From the NCBI RefSeq assembly GCF_947241705.1, contig NC_079263.1, positions 310,001 to 374,000 of the forward strand: a stretch of 64,000 nucleotides of DNA, in the 5' to 3' direction. Position 1 is the stretch's first letter; each line of letters begins with the position of its first letter. A model generated the notes under the pieces. It worked only from the letters and a program-made list of their open reading frames with translations. It was not told where the DNA came from and ran no database searches. Source of the DNA: Saccharomyces mikatae IFO 1815. Lineage: Eukaryota > Ascomycota > Saccharomycetes > Saccharomycetales > Saccharomycetaceae. Shown here piece after piece: positions 33,061-43,081 of the stretch. Position numbers and translations under genes: made by a program.

Positions 33061-33624
33061 ATGAGTATCAGCCTTGAGCATACGCTCGGATTCAGAATAA
33101 AAGTCACAAATGTGTTGGACGTAATTACTGAAGGAAGATTGTATTCCTTCAATTCTTCCAACAACACCCTCACTATTCAAACAACGAAAAAGAATCAGTC
33201 TCCTCAAAATTTCAAGGTGATAAAGTGCACATTCATCAAGCATTTGGAAGTCATTGGTGATAAGCCTTCATTTAATTCATTCAAGAAGCAACAAATCAAA
33301 CCCTCATATGTGAATGTGGAAAGAGTTGAGAAACTTTTAAGAGATAGTGTAATAACATCCAAAAAGAAAGAGCTCTTGAGAGGCAAAGGTGTGAGTGCAG
33401 AGGGTCAGTTTATTTTCGATCAAATCTTTAAGACCATAGGCGACACTAAATGGGTGGCCAAAGACATCATCATTCTTGATGACGTCAAGGTTCAAGCGCC
33501 ATACAAGGTTGAAGACATCAAAGTGCTACATGAAGGCACTAACCAATCCATTACATTGATCCAAAGAATAGTAGAAAGAAGTTGGGCGCAATTAGAACAA
33601 GACAATGGTAGAAAAGGTGGATAA
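33061..33624 (+). CDS. LSM12: Lsm12, Pbp1-associated Lsm-AD protein
   Basis: A 187-residue protein, the same length as in S. cerevisiae. The N-terminal half is a divergent Lsm fold (about 5-70, with ITEGRLYSFNSSNNTLTIQ as the Sm1-like strand), the C-terminal half the anticodon-binding-like AD domain (about 85-185). Lsm12 binds Pbp1 and Pbp4 and is found with ribosomes and stress granules. No RNA-binding catalytic role is expected. Neighbours are unrelated by function. Confidence 0.94.
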   Translation: MSISLEHTLGFRIKVTNVLDVITEGRLYSFNSSNNTLTIQTTKKNQSPQNFKVIKCTFIKHLEVIGDKPSFNSFKKQQIKPSYVNVERVEKLLRDSVITSKKKELLRGKGVSAEGQFIFDQIFKTIGDTKWVAKDIIILDDVKVQAPYKVEDIKVLHEGTNQSITLIQRIVERSWAQLEQDNGRKGG

Positions 33625-33934
33625 AATAATCAATTAAGAGAAACGAAAGTTATGTACGTTATATATTTGATAAATACTTCTATAAAGTCAATTACCATTG
33701 TCGAAACATCGAACTAATTGAGAACAGCTTTCATGGTTCAATCCAAGTGTTATATTGGACGAGTCTTTGCATAGATGTAATGTTTGGGTGTTTACCTTTG
33801 AATATTGATGCTATCTAGATGGATTTTCAGTAGGCTTGGACCATGACTAACCAACAACAGAAGTGATTTGAGATCGAAGAAATATAAACTGGCCCAACGA
33901 TCCACCAAATTTTCCATTACTACTAATATTACGC
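33625..33934. other. LSM12-CIA2 intergenic region
   Basis: About 310 bases with the LSM12 3' end (TATATATTTG near 33659) and the CIA2 promoter. No clear motif or gene. Confidence 0.5.
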
Positions 33935-34630
33935 ATGTCTGAATTTTTGAACGAGAATCCTGATATACTAGAGGAGAACCAACTTCCTAGCAGAAAAGAA
34001 GATAATACTAAAGATCTTTTGCTAGGTGGTTTCAGCAAAGAAGCCACCCTGGAAAGGAGGAGGCTTTTGCTGAAAATAGACCATTCTTTAAAGTCTCAGG
34101 TACTGCAAGATATAGAGACTTTAGACAAGCTTCTTTCTATTGAAACTGCACCGGAAATGACTTCTGATGAAGAAAGTTTACTAGAAGAGACCGAGGAGGA
34201 ATTCGTAGCAGGTCAAAGAAAGGAAGAAGAAGAGGCTGATGTTATTGATGCCCAGGAAATATATGATTTAATAGCTCATATTTCAGATCCCGAGCATCCC
34301 TTAAGTCTGGGACAGCTTTCTGTCGTAAATTTGGAAGACATTGAGGTTCATGATTCAGGTAATCAGGAAGAAATGGCGGAAGTGGTAATAAGAATAACAC
34401 CAACAATAACGCATTGTTCTCTAGCAACTTTAATTGGTCTGGGGATACGAGTCAGACTGGAGAGATCTCTTCCTCCAAGATTTAGAATTACTATTTTGTT
34501 GAAGAAAGGTACTCATGATAGTGAGAATCAGGTAAATAAACAGTTAAATGATAAAGAGCGTGTAGCGGCGGCATGTGAGAATGAGCAATTGCTAGGTGTG
34601 GTTTCTAAAATGTTGGTAACTTGCAAATAA
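33935..34630 (+). CDS. CIA2: Cia2, cytosolic iron-sulfur targeting subunit
   Basis: A 231-residue MIP18/DUF59 protein. With Cia1 and Met18 it forms the targeting complex that hands iron-sulfur clusters to cytosolic and nuclear apoproteins such as polymerases and helicases. The first 115 residues are acidic and variable; the MIP18 domain (about 118-231) has SDPEHPLSLGQLSVV, the ITPTITHCSLATLIGL stretch with the reactive cysteine and the C-terminal ERVAAACEN helix. The cerevisiae length is the same as far as I recall. Confidence 0.94.
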   Translation: MSEFLNENPDILEENQLPSRKEDNTKDLLLGGFSKEATLERRRLLLKIDHSLKSQVLQDIETLDKLLSIETAPEMTSDEESLLEETEEEFVAGQRKEEEEADVIDAQEIYDLIAHISDPEHPLSLGQLSVVNLEDIEVHDSGNQEEMAEVVIRITPTITHCSLATLIGLGIRVRLERSLPPRFRITILLKKGTHDSENQVNKQLNDKERVAAACENEQLLGVVSKMLVTCK

Positions 34631-35126
34631 ATGAGAAATTATAGCCTTTTTTTCTCTTATATACGAATCAGTTGATACCATCTAAATTTTGACTTTAGGT
34701 TTTCAATCTACAACACTTATAAAGTTATGGCTTTTATGTAGTATTTTCAAATCGAATATTTAACGTTTTTTCAGAAAGGCTGGTTGCTATTTTTCATTTA
34801 ATTCTACAAGCGACTAGTTCACAGTTTACTTTGCCTCTTTTGTTGGGGTAAATTAAAATTTTAAACTCTTTGAATACGTCAAGGTCACTCTTTGCTTTAA
34901 AACACCTTCGTGTGGCAGTATTATAGTGTTTGCCCTATATCATTCTTAGTTTTACAAATGGCCTTATTTTTATGAAATATTTCACAAGCTGTCATATTGA
35001 CGCGAGGATGTGCGCGAACTGGCTGGGCATACGTATATTTGTCGAGAAATTACATTGTGAATGAGAGAGCATCAAGATAGTACTACCAATAAAAGTGTTG
35101 AAAACAGAAACAAGTTAGGATATAAA
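34631..35126. other. CIA2-EPT1 intergenic region
   Basis: About 495 bases. It contains a near-match to the inositol-sensitive element (34979-34988) and an ATG at 35061 that is in frame with EPT1 and would add 22 residues. No gene seen. Confidence 0.5.
34979..34988 (-). promoter_or_regulatory. Possible ICRE/UAS-INO near EPT1
   Basis: ATTTCACAAG matches the reverse complement of the Ino2/Ino4 site CATRTGAAWT at nine of ten positions. EPT1 belongs to phospholipid synthesis, whose genes often respond to inositol, but a one-mismatch ten-mer is weak. Confidence 0.25.
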
Positions 35127-36394
35127 ATGGGATACTTTGTTCCTGATTCACACATTGAAAATCTAAAGTCATATAAGTATGTAAAGCGCCCAATGGTTGC
35201 ATTGGTAGGCAGGGAGCAAAGAACTCAATATACTAACCTTCAACAATTTTTGTTTTCTCTCACAACAGATACCAAAGTGAAGATCGCTCGCTGGTGTCAA
35301 AGTATTTTTTGAAGCCGTTTTGGCAAAGATTTTGTACCATTTTTCCCACGTGGATGGCGCCTAATATCATTACATTATCAGGATTTGCATTTATTGTTAC
35401 AAATGTGCTAACCGTGTTCTTTTACGACCCAAATCTTAACACTGATACGCCACACTGGACATATTTTTCTTACGCTTTAGGTGTGTTTCTATATCAAACT
35501 TTTGATGGATGTGATGGTGTGCATGCCCGTCGTATTAATCAGTCAGGACCATTGGGAGAGCTTTTCGACCATAGCATTGATGCTATCAACTCTACTCTTT
35601 CCATTTTTATTTTTGCTTCTGAGACTGGGATGGGATTCTCATATAGTCTAATGTTGTCCCAGTTTGCAATGCTGACGAATTTTTACTTGAGTACTTGGGA
35701 AGAATATCATACACACACATTATATTTAAGTGAGTTCTCTGGACCCGTCGAAGGAATTTTGATTGTCTGTGTTACGCTAATATTGACGGGTATATATGGA
35801 AAACAAGTAATCTGGCATACCTATTTGTTTACCATTAGAATTGGTGATAAAGTAATTGATGTGGACACTTTGGATGTTGTGTTCTCCTTAGCTGTCTTTG
35901 GTTTAGTTATGAATGCATTATCTGCGAAAAGGAATGTGGATAAGTATTACAGAAATAGCACCTCTTCGGCCAATAATATTGCTCAAATTGAACAAAATAG
36001 CGCTATAAAAGGTCTTTTGCCGTTCTTTGCGTATTACGCAAGTATCGCTTTACTGGTGTGGATGCAACCGAGTTTTATTTCTCTTGCTTTTATCCTTTCC
36101 ATCGGCTTCACAGGAGCATTTACGGTCGGAAGAATAATTGTTTGCCATCTGACTAAGCAGAGTTTTCCTATGTTCAATGCACCTATGTTGATTCCTTTGT
36201 GCCAGATGGTTTTGTACAAGATATGTCAAAATGTTTGGAGAATTGAACCTGATAAAATTGTGTTTGCTCTGTCTTGGCTCGGCTTTGGCCTCTCCCTTGG
36301 CGTTCATATCATGTTCATGAATGACATTATTCATGAATTTACTAAGTTTCTAGATGTTTACGCTTTATCCATTAAACGCTCCAAGTTAACTTAA
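35127..36394 (+). CDS. EPT1: Ept1, ethanolamine/choline phosphotransferase (spliced)
   Basis: Two exons, 35127-35176 and 35269-36394, encode 391 residues, the cerevisiae length. The junction restores SYKYQSEDRS. The enzyme joins CDP-ethanolamine or CDP-choline to diacylglycerol in ER/Golgi membranes. The CDP-alcohol phosphotransferase motif is complete: DGCDGVHAR, then Gly eight residues on, then the two aspartates of LFDHSID. Seven or so membrane spans follow across the protein. The upstream in-frame ATG at 35061 is not used in my model because the short start matches the known protein. Confidence 0.95.
35177..35268 (+). other. EPT1: EPT1 spliceosomal intron, 92 nt
   Basis: 5' site GTATGT at 35177-35182, branch box TACTAAC at 35231-35237 (branch A at 35236), 3' site CAACAG ending at 35268. 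The intron has no in-frame stop, so unspliced RNA reads through it and ends at 35310-35312 in the shifted exon 2 frame. Confidence 0.95.
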
Positions 36395-36660
36395 AAATCA
36401 TGTTTGTTGTTTACGCTTCTCTCTTTTTTTTCTTATTAAACAAGGTACAAAGCACTCTATTGCTCCGTGAGATTATCAATCTCAACTTTGTGTAATAGAT
36501 ACCGTTATATTATAGAGTTATAGAATCCGTTCGATGTACATAGTGCTTCATTGCTGTTGCAGTATATGTAGTTTCACATTGTAACTTCCGCGGCTATTTG
36601 ACGTTTTTTTGTCCAGTGCGGCTTAAAGGCCAAAGTGTCAGAAAATCGGCCATGCCGAAT

Positions 36661-36669
36661 GACACAAAA
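36661..36669 (+). promoter_or_regulatory. Middle sporulation element (MSE)
   Basis: GACACAAAA fits the MSE consensus gNCRCAAAW exactly. MSEs bind Ndt80 (activation) and Sum1 (repression). It lies about 210 bases upstream of NDT80. Confidence 0.65.
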
Positions 36670-36754
36670 GAGTGGCAACCGATATCTCAAGGTTCTCGAG
36701 GTCTATTCTATTCTGAACCGCCCAGCTTTCTAAAAAAGGTCACCAACAGTTGTC

Positions 36755-36763
36755 TTTTGTGTT
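36755..36763 (-). promoter_or_regulatory. MSE-like element
   Basis: Minus-strand AACACAAAA has the full CACAAAA core but lacks the leading G of the consensus. It lies between the two perfect sites. Confidence 0.45.
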
Positions 36764-36787
36764 GACGAGCCAAGGTCTGTTATAACT

Positions 36788-36804
36788 GTCCGCCGTTTTG
36801 TGTC
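36788..36804 (-). promoter_or_regulatory. Overlapping MSE and URS1-like core
   Basis: Minus-strand GACACAAAA (36796-36804) is a perfect MSE and is followed at once by CGGCGG (36790-36795), the core of URS1, the Ume6 site. The site is about 80 bases upstream of the ATG. Such a composite fits the early-then-middle timing of NDT80. Confidence 0.6.
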
Positions 36805-36879
36805 ACTATTAAAACAAAAAATAAAAGCTTAGTATACTTTCATTAAAGAGGACAACAGTAATATTAAAAGCGCTTAAAA

Positions 36880-38763
36880 ATGAATGAAATGGAAAACACA
36901 GATCCAATTTTGGGGGATGACCTTATTTCTAAATATGAAAGGGAGTTGAGTACAGAACAGGAAGAGGACGCGCCTGTTATCCTCACGCAGTTGAATGAAG
37001 ACGGTACCACTTCAAATTACTTCGACAAAAGGAAATTGAAAATTGCCCCTAGATCAACATTGCAGTTCAAAGTTGGACCTCCATTTGAATTGGTGAGGAA
37101 TTATTGTCCAGTTGTAGAATCTCAGACTGGGAGAACACTGGATTTGCGGATTATTCCAAGAATTGACAGAGGATTTGATCACATTGATGAAGAATGGGTA
37201 GGTTATAAAAGGAATTACTTTACTTTAGTGTCGACATTTGAAACAACAAACTGTGATTTAGATACGTTTCTAAAAAGTAGTTTCGACCTCCAGATTGGAG
37301 ATTCCACACTAGAAAATGAACCAAGAGTGCAGTATTTTGCTATCAAGATAAAAGCGAAGAACGATGATGATGAAACAGAAATTAATCTCGTTCAACACAC
37401 TGCGAAACGTGATAAAGGTCCTCAATTTTGTCCTTCTGTATGTCCGTTGGTGCCATCTCCTTTACCAAAACATCAAATCATAAGGGAAGCCTCCAATGTT
37501 CGAAATATCACTAAAATGAAGAAATATGATTCTACATTTTATTTGCATAGAGACCATGTCAATAATGAGGAATATGGGGTGGACTCTTTACTATTGTCCT
37601 ATCCAGAAGATTCTATTCAAAAAGTCGCCCGTTATGAAAGAGTTCAGTTCGCTTCGTCCATCAGCGTGAAGAAGCCATCCCAACAGAACAAGCATTTTAG
37701 CTTACACGTAATTTTAGGTGCCGTTGTAGATCCAGATACCTTTTGTGATGTAAGGCCAGGAATTTCTTACGATGAAATAGCTTTAAAAAATGGTTCAAAG
37801 GGTATATTTGTGTATTTGCAAGAAATGAAAACGCCGCCTCTCATTATTAGGGGAAGATCACCTTCTAATTATGCGTCATCTCAACGAATAACTGTGAGAA
37901 CTCCGTCTAGCGTCAATTCTTCTCAAAACAGCACCAAAAGAAAAATGCCATCAACACCACAGCCACTCAAGGAAAGTTGTTTAAATGCGAGACCTGCGAA
38001 GAGGCGATCTAAAGTGACATTAGATGGAACGAATCCTGGTATGTCCATCTCACCGGTCAAGTTACGACAATCGACACCAATGGAAGCTTCGAAGGAAAAC
38101 GACGATCCTTTTTTTAGGCCAAAAAGAAGGGTGGAGACTCTTGAACACATTGAAAACAAACTAGGTGCTTTGAAAAACCAATGTCCAGATTCCTCTTTGA
38201 AATATCCAAGCTCATCTTCAAGAGGTGTAGAAGGGGCCTTGGAGAGGGAGGATTTGGTTTATTCGGGTGGTTTTTCCGTTAGCATGAAGCAAATCGAACT
38301 AAAACCAGCGCACTCATTTGAGCATGAAAACATATTAAAAATAGGCTCGTTAGCATTTAAGAAAATCAATGAATTACCACATGATAATTATGATATTACG
38401 AAGGAAAAAAAGTTTAATGAACAGAATTATTCAAGGGCGGAGATATGCTCACGATCTGAATGCAAAACCAGTTACGGAAATGAACTTTCTCTTCCGAATA
38501 TTTCTTTTTCCATACTACCCAACTCAGCAGAAAATTTCCACTTGGAAACCGCACTTTTTCCAGCCATGGAAGAGGATGTACCAAGGACATTTTCAAGAAT
38601 GTTAGAAACAGGTTCTTTTCAAAATTACTATCAAAAAATGGAAGTAGAAAACGTAGATCGATCATATTCTAAAGGTATTAAGTTAGTTGCAAGTGGCACT
38701 CTACCATCTGGTATATTCAATAAGGAAGAATTATTTGAAGAGGATAGTTTTTATAAGCATTAA
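36880..38763 (+). CDS. NDT80: Ndt80, meiotic middle-gene activator
   Basis: A 627-residue transcription factor, the same length as in S. cerevisiae. Ndt80 binds MSEs and commits cells to meiotic divisions and spore formation. The DNA-binding domain, an s-type Ig fold, fills about residues 55-340 and includes KVGPPFELVRNYCPVV, the RKLKIAPRS region and the basic loops around RYERVQFASS. The C-terminal half (about 345-627) is Ser-rich, with basic patches (RPAKRRSK) and activation sequence. It ends 66 bases from the 3' end of a tRNA gene on the other strand. Confidence 0.96.
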   Translation: MNEMENTDPILGDDLISKYERELSTEQEEDAPVILTQLNEDGTTSNYFDKRKLKIAPRSTLQFKVGPPFELVRNYCPVVESQTGRTLDLRIIPRIDRGFDHIDEEWVGYKRNYFTLVSTFETTNCDLDTFLKSSFDLQIGDSTLENEPRVQYFAIKIKAKNDDDETEINLVQHTAKRDKGPQFCPSVCPLVPSPLPKHQIIREASNVRNITKMKKYDSTFYLHRDHVNNEEYGVDSLLLSYPEDSIQKVARYERVQFASSISVKKPSQQNKHFSLHVILGAVVDPDTFCDVRPGISYDEIALKNGSKGIFVYLQEMKTPPLIIRGRSPSNYASSQRITVRTPSSVNSSQNSTKRKMPSTPQPLKESCLNARPAKRRSKVTLDGTNPGMSISPVKLRQSTPMEASKENDDPFFRPKRRVETLEHIENKLGALKNQCPDSSLKYPSSSSRGVEGALEREDLVYSGGFSVSMKQIELKPAHSFEHENILKIGSLAFKKINELPHDNYDITKEKKFNEQNYSRAEICSRSECKTSYGNELSLPNISFSILPNSAENFHLETALFPAMEEDVPRTFSRMLETGSFQNYYQKMEVENVDRSYSKGIKLVASGTLPSGIFNKEELFEEDSFYKH

Positions 38764-38813
38764 ATAAATTAATGATTCTAAATTTTTGTCAAAATTAGCA
38801 GTTTTTTTTCTTT

Positions 38814-38825
38814 AAAAAAAAAAAA
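38814..38825 (-). terminator. Pol III terminator of tRNA-Phe
   Basis: Twelve T residues on the minus strand, three bases past the mature tRNA 3' end. A T-run is the RNA polymerase III stop signal. Confidence 0.85.
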
Positions 38826-38828
38826 GTT

Positions 38829-38919
38829 TGCGAATTCTGTGGATCGAACACAGGACCTCCAGATGTCTTGACCGAAGTTTTTCTTCAGTCTGGCACTCTC
38901 CCAACTGAGCTAAATCCGC
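38829..38919 (-). tRNA. tF(GAA): tRNA-Phe (anticodon GAA) with an 18-nt intron
   Basis: The minus strand reads GCGGATTTAGCTCAGTTGGG..., the known yeast tRNA-Phe, with anticodon GAA and an 18-base intron after the base next to the anticodon. Removing the intron leaves 73 bases plus the added CCA. Internal A and B boxes (TAGCTCAGTTGGG, GTTCGATCC) are present. The acceptor stem pairs GCGGATT with AATTCGC, and the discriminator is A. The base at position 25 is T where the usual sequence has C, so the D-stem pair 10-25 is G-U instead of G-C; the fold should survive. The intron contains CTTC, which can pair with the anticodon loop as in other tRNA-Phe precursors. Confidence 0.97.
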
Positions 38920-38969
38920 TAAGAACTTGATGAATTTTTCATGGTTGAAATCATATAGGACACGTTAGC

Positions 38970-39110
38970 AGAATTGTGTAGAATTGCAGATTCCCTTTTA
39001 TGGATTCCTATATCCTCGAGGAGAACTTCTAGTATATCTACATACCTAATATTATTGCCTTTATCAACAATGGAATCCCAACAATCATCTCAAAATTCGC
39101 CAATCTCTCA
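38970..39110 (+). mobile_element. Ty1/Ty2 delta LTR piece, 3' part
   Basis: About 140 bases that match the 3' part of a delta LTR as I know it, from AGAATTGTGTAG to the end in TCTCA. It lies on the 5' side of the tRNA gene, where Ty1 and Ty2 insert. It is broken and has no internal element next to it. It looks fairly recent, since the match is close. Confidence 0.8.
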
Positions 39111-39296
39111 ATTATTATCATCGTTTTATATGTTGTTATTCATTTATCCTATTACATTATCAATCCTTGCGCTTCAGCTTCCACTAATTTAGATGACTAT
39201 TTCCCATTATTTGCGTCATCTTCTAACACCATATATGATAATATACTGGTGACGTAAATATTAGTTCGTAGATGATAGTTGATTTATATTACAACA
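39111..39296 (-). mobile_element. Ty1/Ty2 delta LTR piece, 5' part, opposite orientation
   Basis: About 186 bases that on the minus strand begin TGTTG and match the 5' part of a delta LTR. The piece touches the plus-oriented 3' part exactly. Together the two cover about one LTR length (about 330 bases), but in opposite orientations. It is a broken solo LTR relic. Confidence 0.75.
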
Positions 39297-39618
39297 AAGT
39301 GGTCATCCTAAACATGATTAATATAGTAATGAGGAAACTATTTACTATAGGCCCAATGCAACGACACGTATCCTGGTATATATAAGTGTCAAGTGAATCG
39401 TTTAATTGATAAATCTTAACTTTACTGCGCCCACAGTATTTCGTAGTCACTTATCATTCTCCATCCTGACGTATTGTGTCTGATCATTTCATATGATCGA
39501 TAATTGATTAGTTATGAAGAAAAACTACTTACGATATCAGTCAATAGTTGATATTTGATTCATCTCAAAACAAATATAAATACTAGTTGATAGAGAGTAG
39601 TCGGCTCTTATTCCAACA
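39297..39618 (-). mobile_element. Second LTR-like relic (Ty family uncertain)
   Basis: On the minus strand this stretch starts TGTTGGAATAAGAG at 39618, the terminus shared by Ty1/2 and Ty4-type LTRs, and then differs from delta. A Ty4/Tsu4 tau-like LTR is my best guess. The far end runs into the delta piece, so it looks broken and older. The whole cluster lies within 700 bases of the tRNA 5' side. Confidence 0.4.
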
Positions 39619-39738
39619 AAAAAAAAAACTTTTTAATTATAAAATTTTAAACTTCTATTTAAATTTTGGTTCTTTTCCTGTTCATTTTATATATCCAATT
39701 TTCCACACTTTTTTACAATAGGATATACTGCCACCAAG

Positions 39739-40224
39739 TTATAAAAATAACAAAGCCGCTAAACCAAAAATGCAACCGACATTTTTAGGTTCCATTCTTA
39801 CACCAGCACCCTCATAAGAAGAAATATATGTAGAGTTGCTTGGAATAAAATTATTGTCCGTAACAGATGTGGATACTGAAGCAGTTGCTTGGATTTGACC
39901 ATCGCTGATCTGGGAAATGACAGCATCCTGCTTTCTAACAGGTTGATAATCGGCAACCACACTTCTATTGGAACGATACAATGATCCATTCCAACCACCA
40001 ACGTCATATACAGCTGCAACATCTATCTTCTTCTGCTGTGCTTCTACGGGCCAGGAGGCAGTGCTGTTGATGGTCCCATTTGTGGTATTATATCCCCCAT
40101 TTATGGATGAGTTCGTATCGTTAGAAAACTGTGCGTACAATGTGTCTGAAGAGTTGTACCCTTGTGCATTTGCAACTAAAGTGTTGGCGGTGACAAACAA
40201 AGCAGAAATTATAGCGTACTTCAT
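39739..40224 (-). CDS. ANS1: Ans1, putative GPI-anchored protein
   Basis: A 161-residue secreted protein. A signal peptide is clear (MKYAIISALFVTANTLVANAQG), followed by a Ser/Thr/Asn-rich body with many N-x-S/T sites, and a C-terminal hydrophobic tail (CIFGLAALLFL) that fits a GPI attachment signal. The function is not known beyond a likely wall or plasma-membrane location. It ends about 120 bases from the LTR cluster. The start is the CAT at 40222-40224. Confidence 0.88.
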   Translation of the reverse strand: MKYAIISALFVTANTLVANAQGYNSSDTLYAQFSNDTNSSINGGYNTTNGTINSTASWPVEAQQKKIDVAAVYDVGGWNGSLYRSNRSVVADYQPVRKQDAVISQISDGQIQATASVSTSVTDNNFIPSNSTYISSYEGAGVRMEPKNVGCIFGLAALLFL

Positions 40225-40976
40225 GGTAAAATCAATTGCGTTAAATGTTAGTTGGTTTTCTTTACTTATATTTGCGAATTAAATAGGTCGTAAAATAAAA
40301 ACGTAAGAAAGAATGAATTTAAAAATTGAGTATTTCAGAACTAGAAGCTTATCTTTATATAAAATTCATCAACTCATCAGGTTCAAGTAAGAACATGGCT
40401 ATTTTTCATCAAGAAGTCAGTAAAAAGGAAAGCGCTCAAAAGAAATGTTAAGCATTAGAGTAATCAAATAGGATCTAGATTTGTCAACCCCCGCCAAGAA
40501 TCACAGCTGAGGTACAAAGGTACAAAGGTACAGGCTACTTTTTTCTTTTTGAATCTTCAAAAAGGAAAGAAACTAGAAAGTATAAAAAGAAACATTGAGA
40601 AAAAGAAAAGAGAGTGTTCGAGACCTTATTAGTATAAGAACCTCAGGTAAAAAAAAAAGAAATTATAGCTGTTTAAGCCACAGTTCTAAGTTAATATTGA
40701 GGCGAAAACGAGTTACATCAACGCCTATAATTTGCTTAATTGTGGTTGATGCTCTTTCCATCATTTATGCTTCATCTTTATTACTGTCACAGTAAAGGTT
40801 TCAACGAAAAATATTATCGGGTAACGAGTTGTCCATTTAACGTGAAAAAAAAGAAGATCCCTGGAAATTAAGAGAACACAATGATGTGGAACTGCTTTAG
40901 GAATCGTGGTAACCTGAAAGTAGCTCATGGTGGTTTAAGTCAAAGGTAGCGGAAAGATTTATCGGAATACAACAGA
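40225..40976. other. ANS1-YHR127W divergent intergenic region
   Basis: About 750 bases. It has a short tandem repeat with unit GGTACAAA at 40511-40534 and several A-runs (40651-40660, 40845-40853). Open frames here are short and begin without convincing context. I see no RNA gene. Confidence 0.55.
40511..40534 (+). repeat. Short direct repeat, unit GGTACAAA, three copies
   Basis: Three adjacent copies of GGTACAAA, the third ending in GG instead of AA. It lies about 290 bases upstream of ANS1 and 440 upstream of YHR127W. Too short to call a minisatellite. Confidence 0.7.
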
Positions 40977-41723
40977 ATGGCTAGAAACAGATCAAATGGT
41001 AAGAAAAATGTCCAGGGCAAGCGCTTAATAGACAGAGTGATTCCCATGGATAAAGTCGCTAAAGTTAGTATACCGAAAAAGACACCTGCAGAACGTACCA
41101 AAGAAGGGTTTAGCGTTGTCAATGGTAAATTAGTAAGTAGTAATGACATTGGCGTACTATTGAGAGAAGCGCAAGGAGCTATCGATAGAAGGAATAATGT
41201 TTCTCAAAAAAAAAAAAAGAGAAAGGGAATACATAGCAATAGAAATGCTAATGATAGGAAACAAATTAACATTAACACCAGTACTGAATGGAGTAATGGC
41301 CCTCAAGAACTAAAGTGGACACCCTCTGAAATCAAGCGAGGCCAGAAGTTGAACGATATAAACAAGTTTCATGATTCACGAGGTTTCGACATCTCCAATG
41401 GTGAAGTGCAGCGACGTAGTAGTCAGCTCGTTATATCTACAAATTCAGATGCGTCAGATAAATTACTGATGTTATTTAATTTGACATTGGGTGTGAACCA
41501 CAAAAATTTGAAGGATATTTTGGAGAGCATTTCGCAAGTGCAGATAGCTCAAATCAGAGTGAGAGACCTGCCCTCTGGATCCGCCACTGCTAAAGTCCGA
41601 CTAGCATACCCCACGACACAATCTTTAGAAAAAGTAAGGAAACTGTTTCATGGAGCCCTAGTAGATGGAAGACGCATCCAAGTGGTGATCGCATCCGACG
41701 AATCGTCGCATCTGTCATACTAA
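40977..41723 (+). CDS. YHR127W: RRM-like protein, ortholog of YHR127W
   Basis: A 248-residue, very basic protein. The N-terminal 145 residues are low-complexity with a lysine run (QKKKKKRKG). The C-terminal 100 residues form an RRM-like fold: beta strand SDKLLMLFNLTLG, helix LKDILESI, strand QIAQIRVRDLPSG and strand GRRIQVVIA. This pattern, especially RVRDLPSGSA and KLFHGALVDGR, resembles the Yra1/Aly type of RRM. A nuclear role in RNA handling is likely, but no precise function is established to my knowledge. Confidence 0.87.
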   Translation: MARNRSNGKKNVQGKRLIDRVIPMDKVAKVSIPKKTPAERTKEGFSVVNGKLVSSNDIGVLLREAQGAIDRRNNVSQKKKKRKGIHSNRNANDRKQININTSTEWSNGPQELKWTPSEIKRGQKLNDINKFHDSRGFDISNGEVQRRSSQLVISTNSDASDKLLMLFNLTLGVNHKNLKDILESISQVQIAQIRVRDLPSGSATAKVRLAYPTTQSLEKVRKLFHGALVDGRRIQVVIASDESSHLSY

Positions 41724-42851
<1,128 letters not shown>

Positions 42852-42864
42852 AGACACACACATA

Positions 42865-42876
42865 CCCCCCCCCCCC
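42865..42876 (+). repeat. Poly-C run of 12
   Basis: Twelve consecutive C residues 14 bases after the FUR1 stop, in the 3' UTR. Long C-runs are rare in this AT-rich genome and are prone to length change. Confidence 0.9.
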
Positions 42877-43081
42877 GAAAATCATTCTAAAAACTCATGA
42901 CGGCTAAACTGCATATTGAGTTTTCGTTTTTACCATTAACATTTTCTTTCCCGCTTTAAACATTATTGCCGTCTTTTGTGTAATCAGTTCCATTGTTCAT
43001 GCATGTTTAAATAACTTTTTATAATATAAATGTATTAATGCTTATTTTTCATAAAGATAATGAAAACGCTTAGTGGCTTCG

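Larger units (their letters stand above)
36395..36879. other. NDT80 promoter region
   Basis: About 485 bases. Three MSE cores and a CCGCCG URS1-like core lie within 220 bases of the NDT80 ATG. This is the layout known for NDT80, where Ume6 and Sum1 repress and Ndt80 activates its own gene. Confidence 0.7.
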
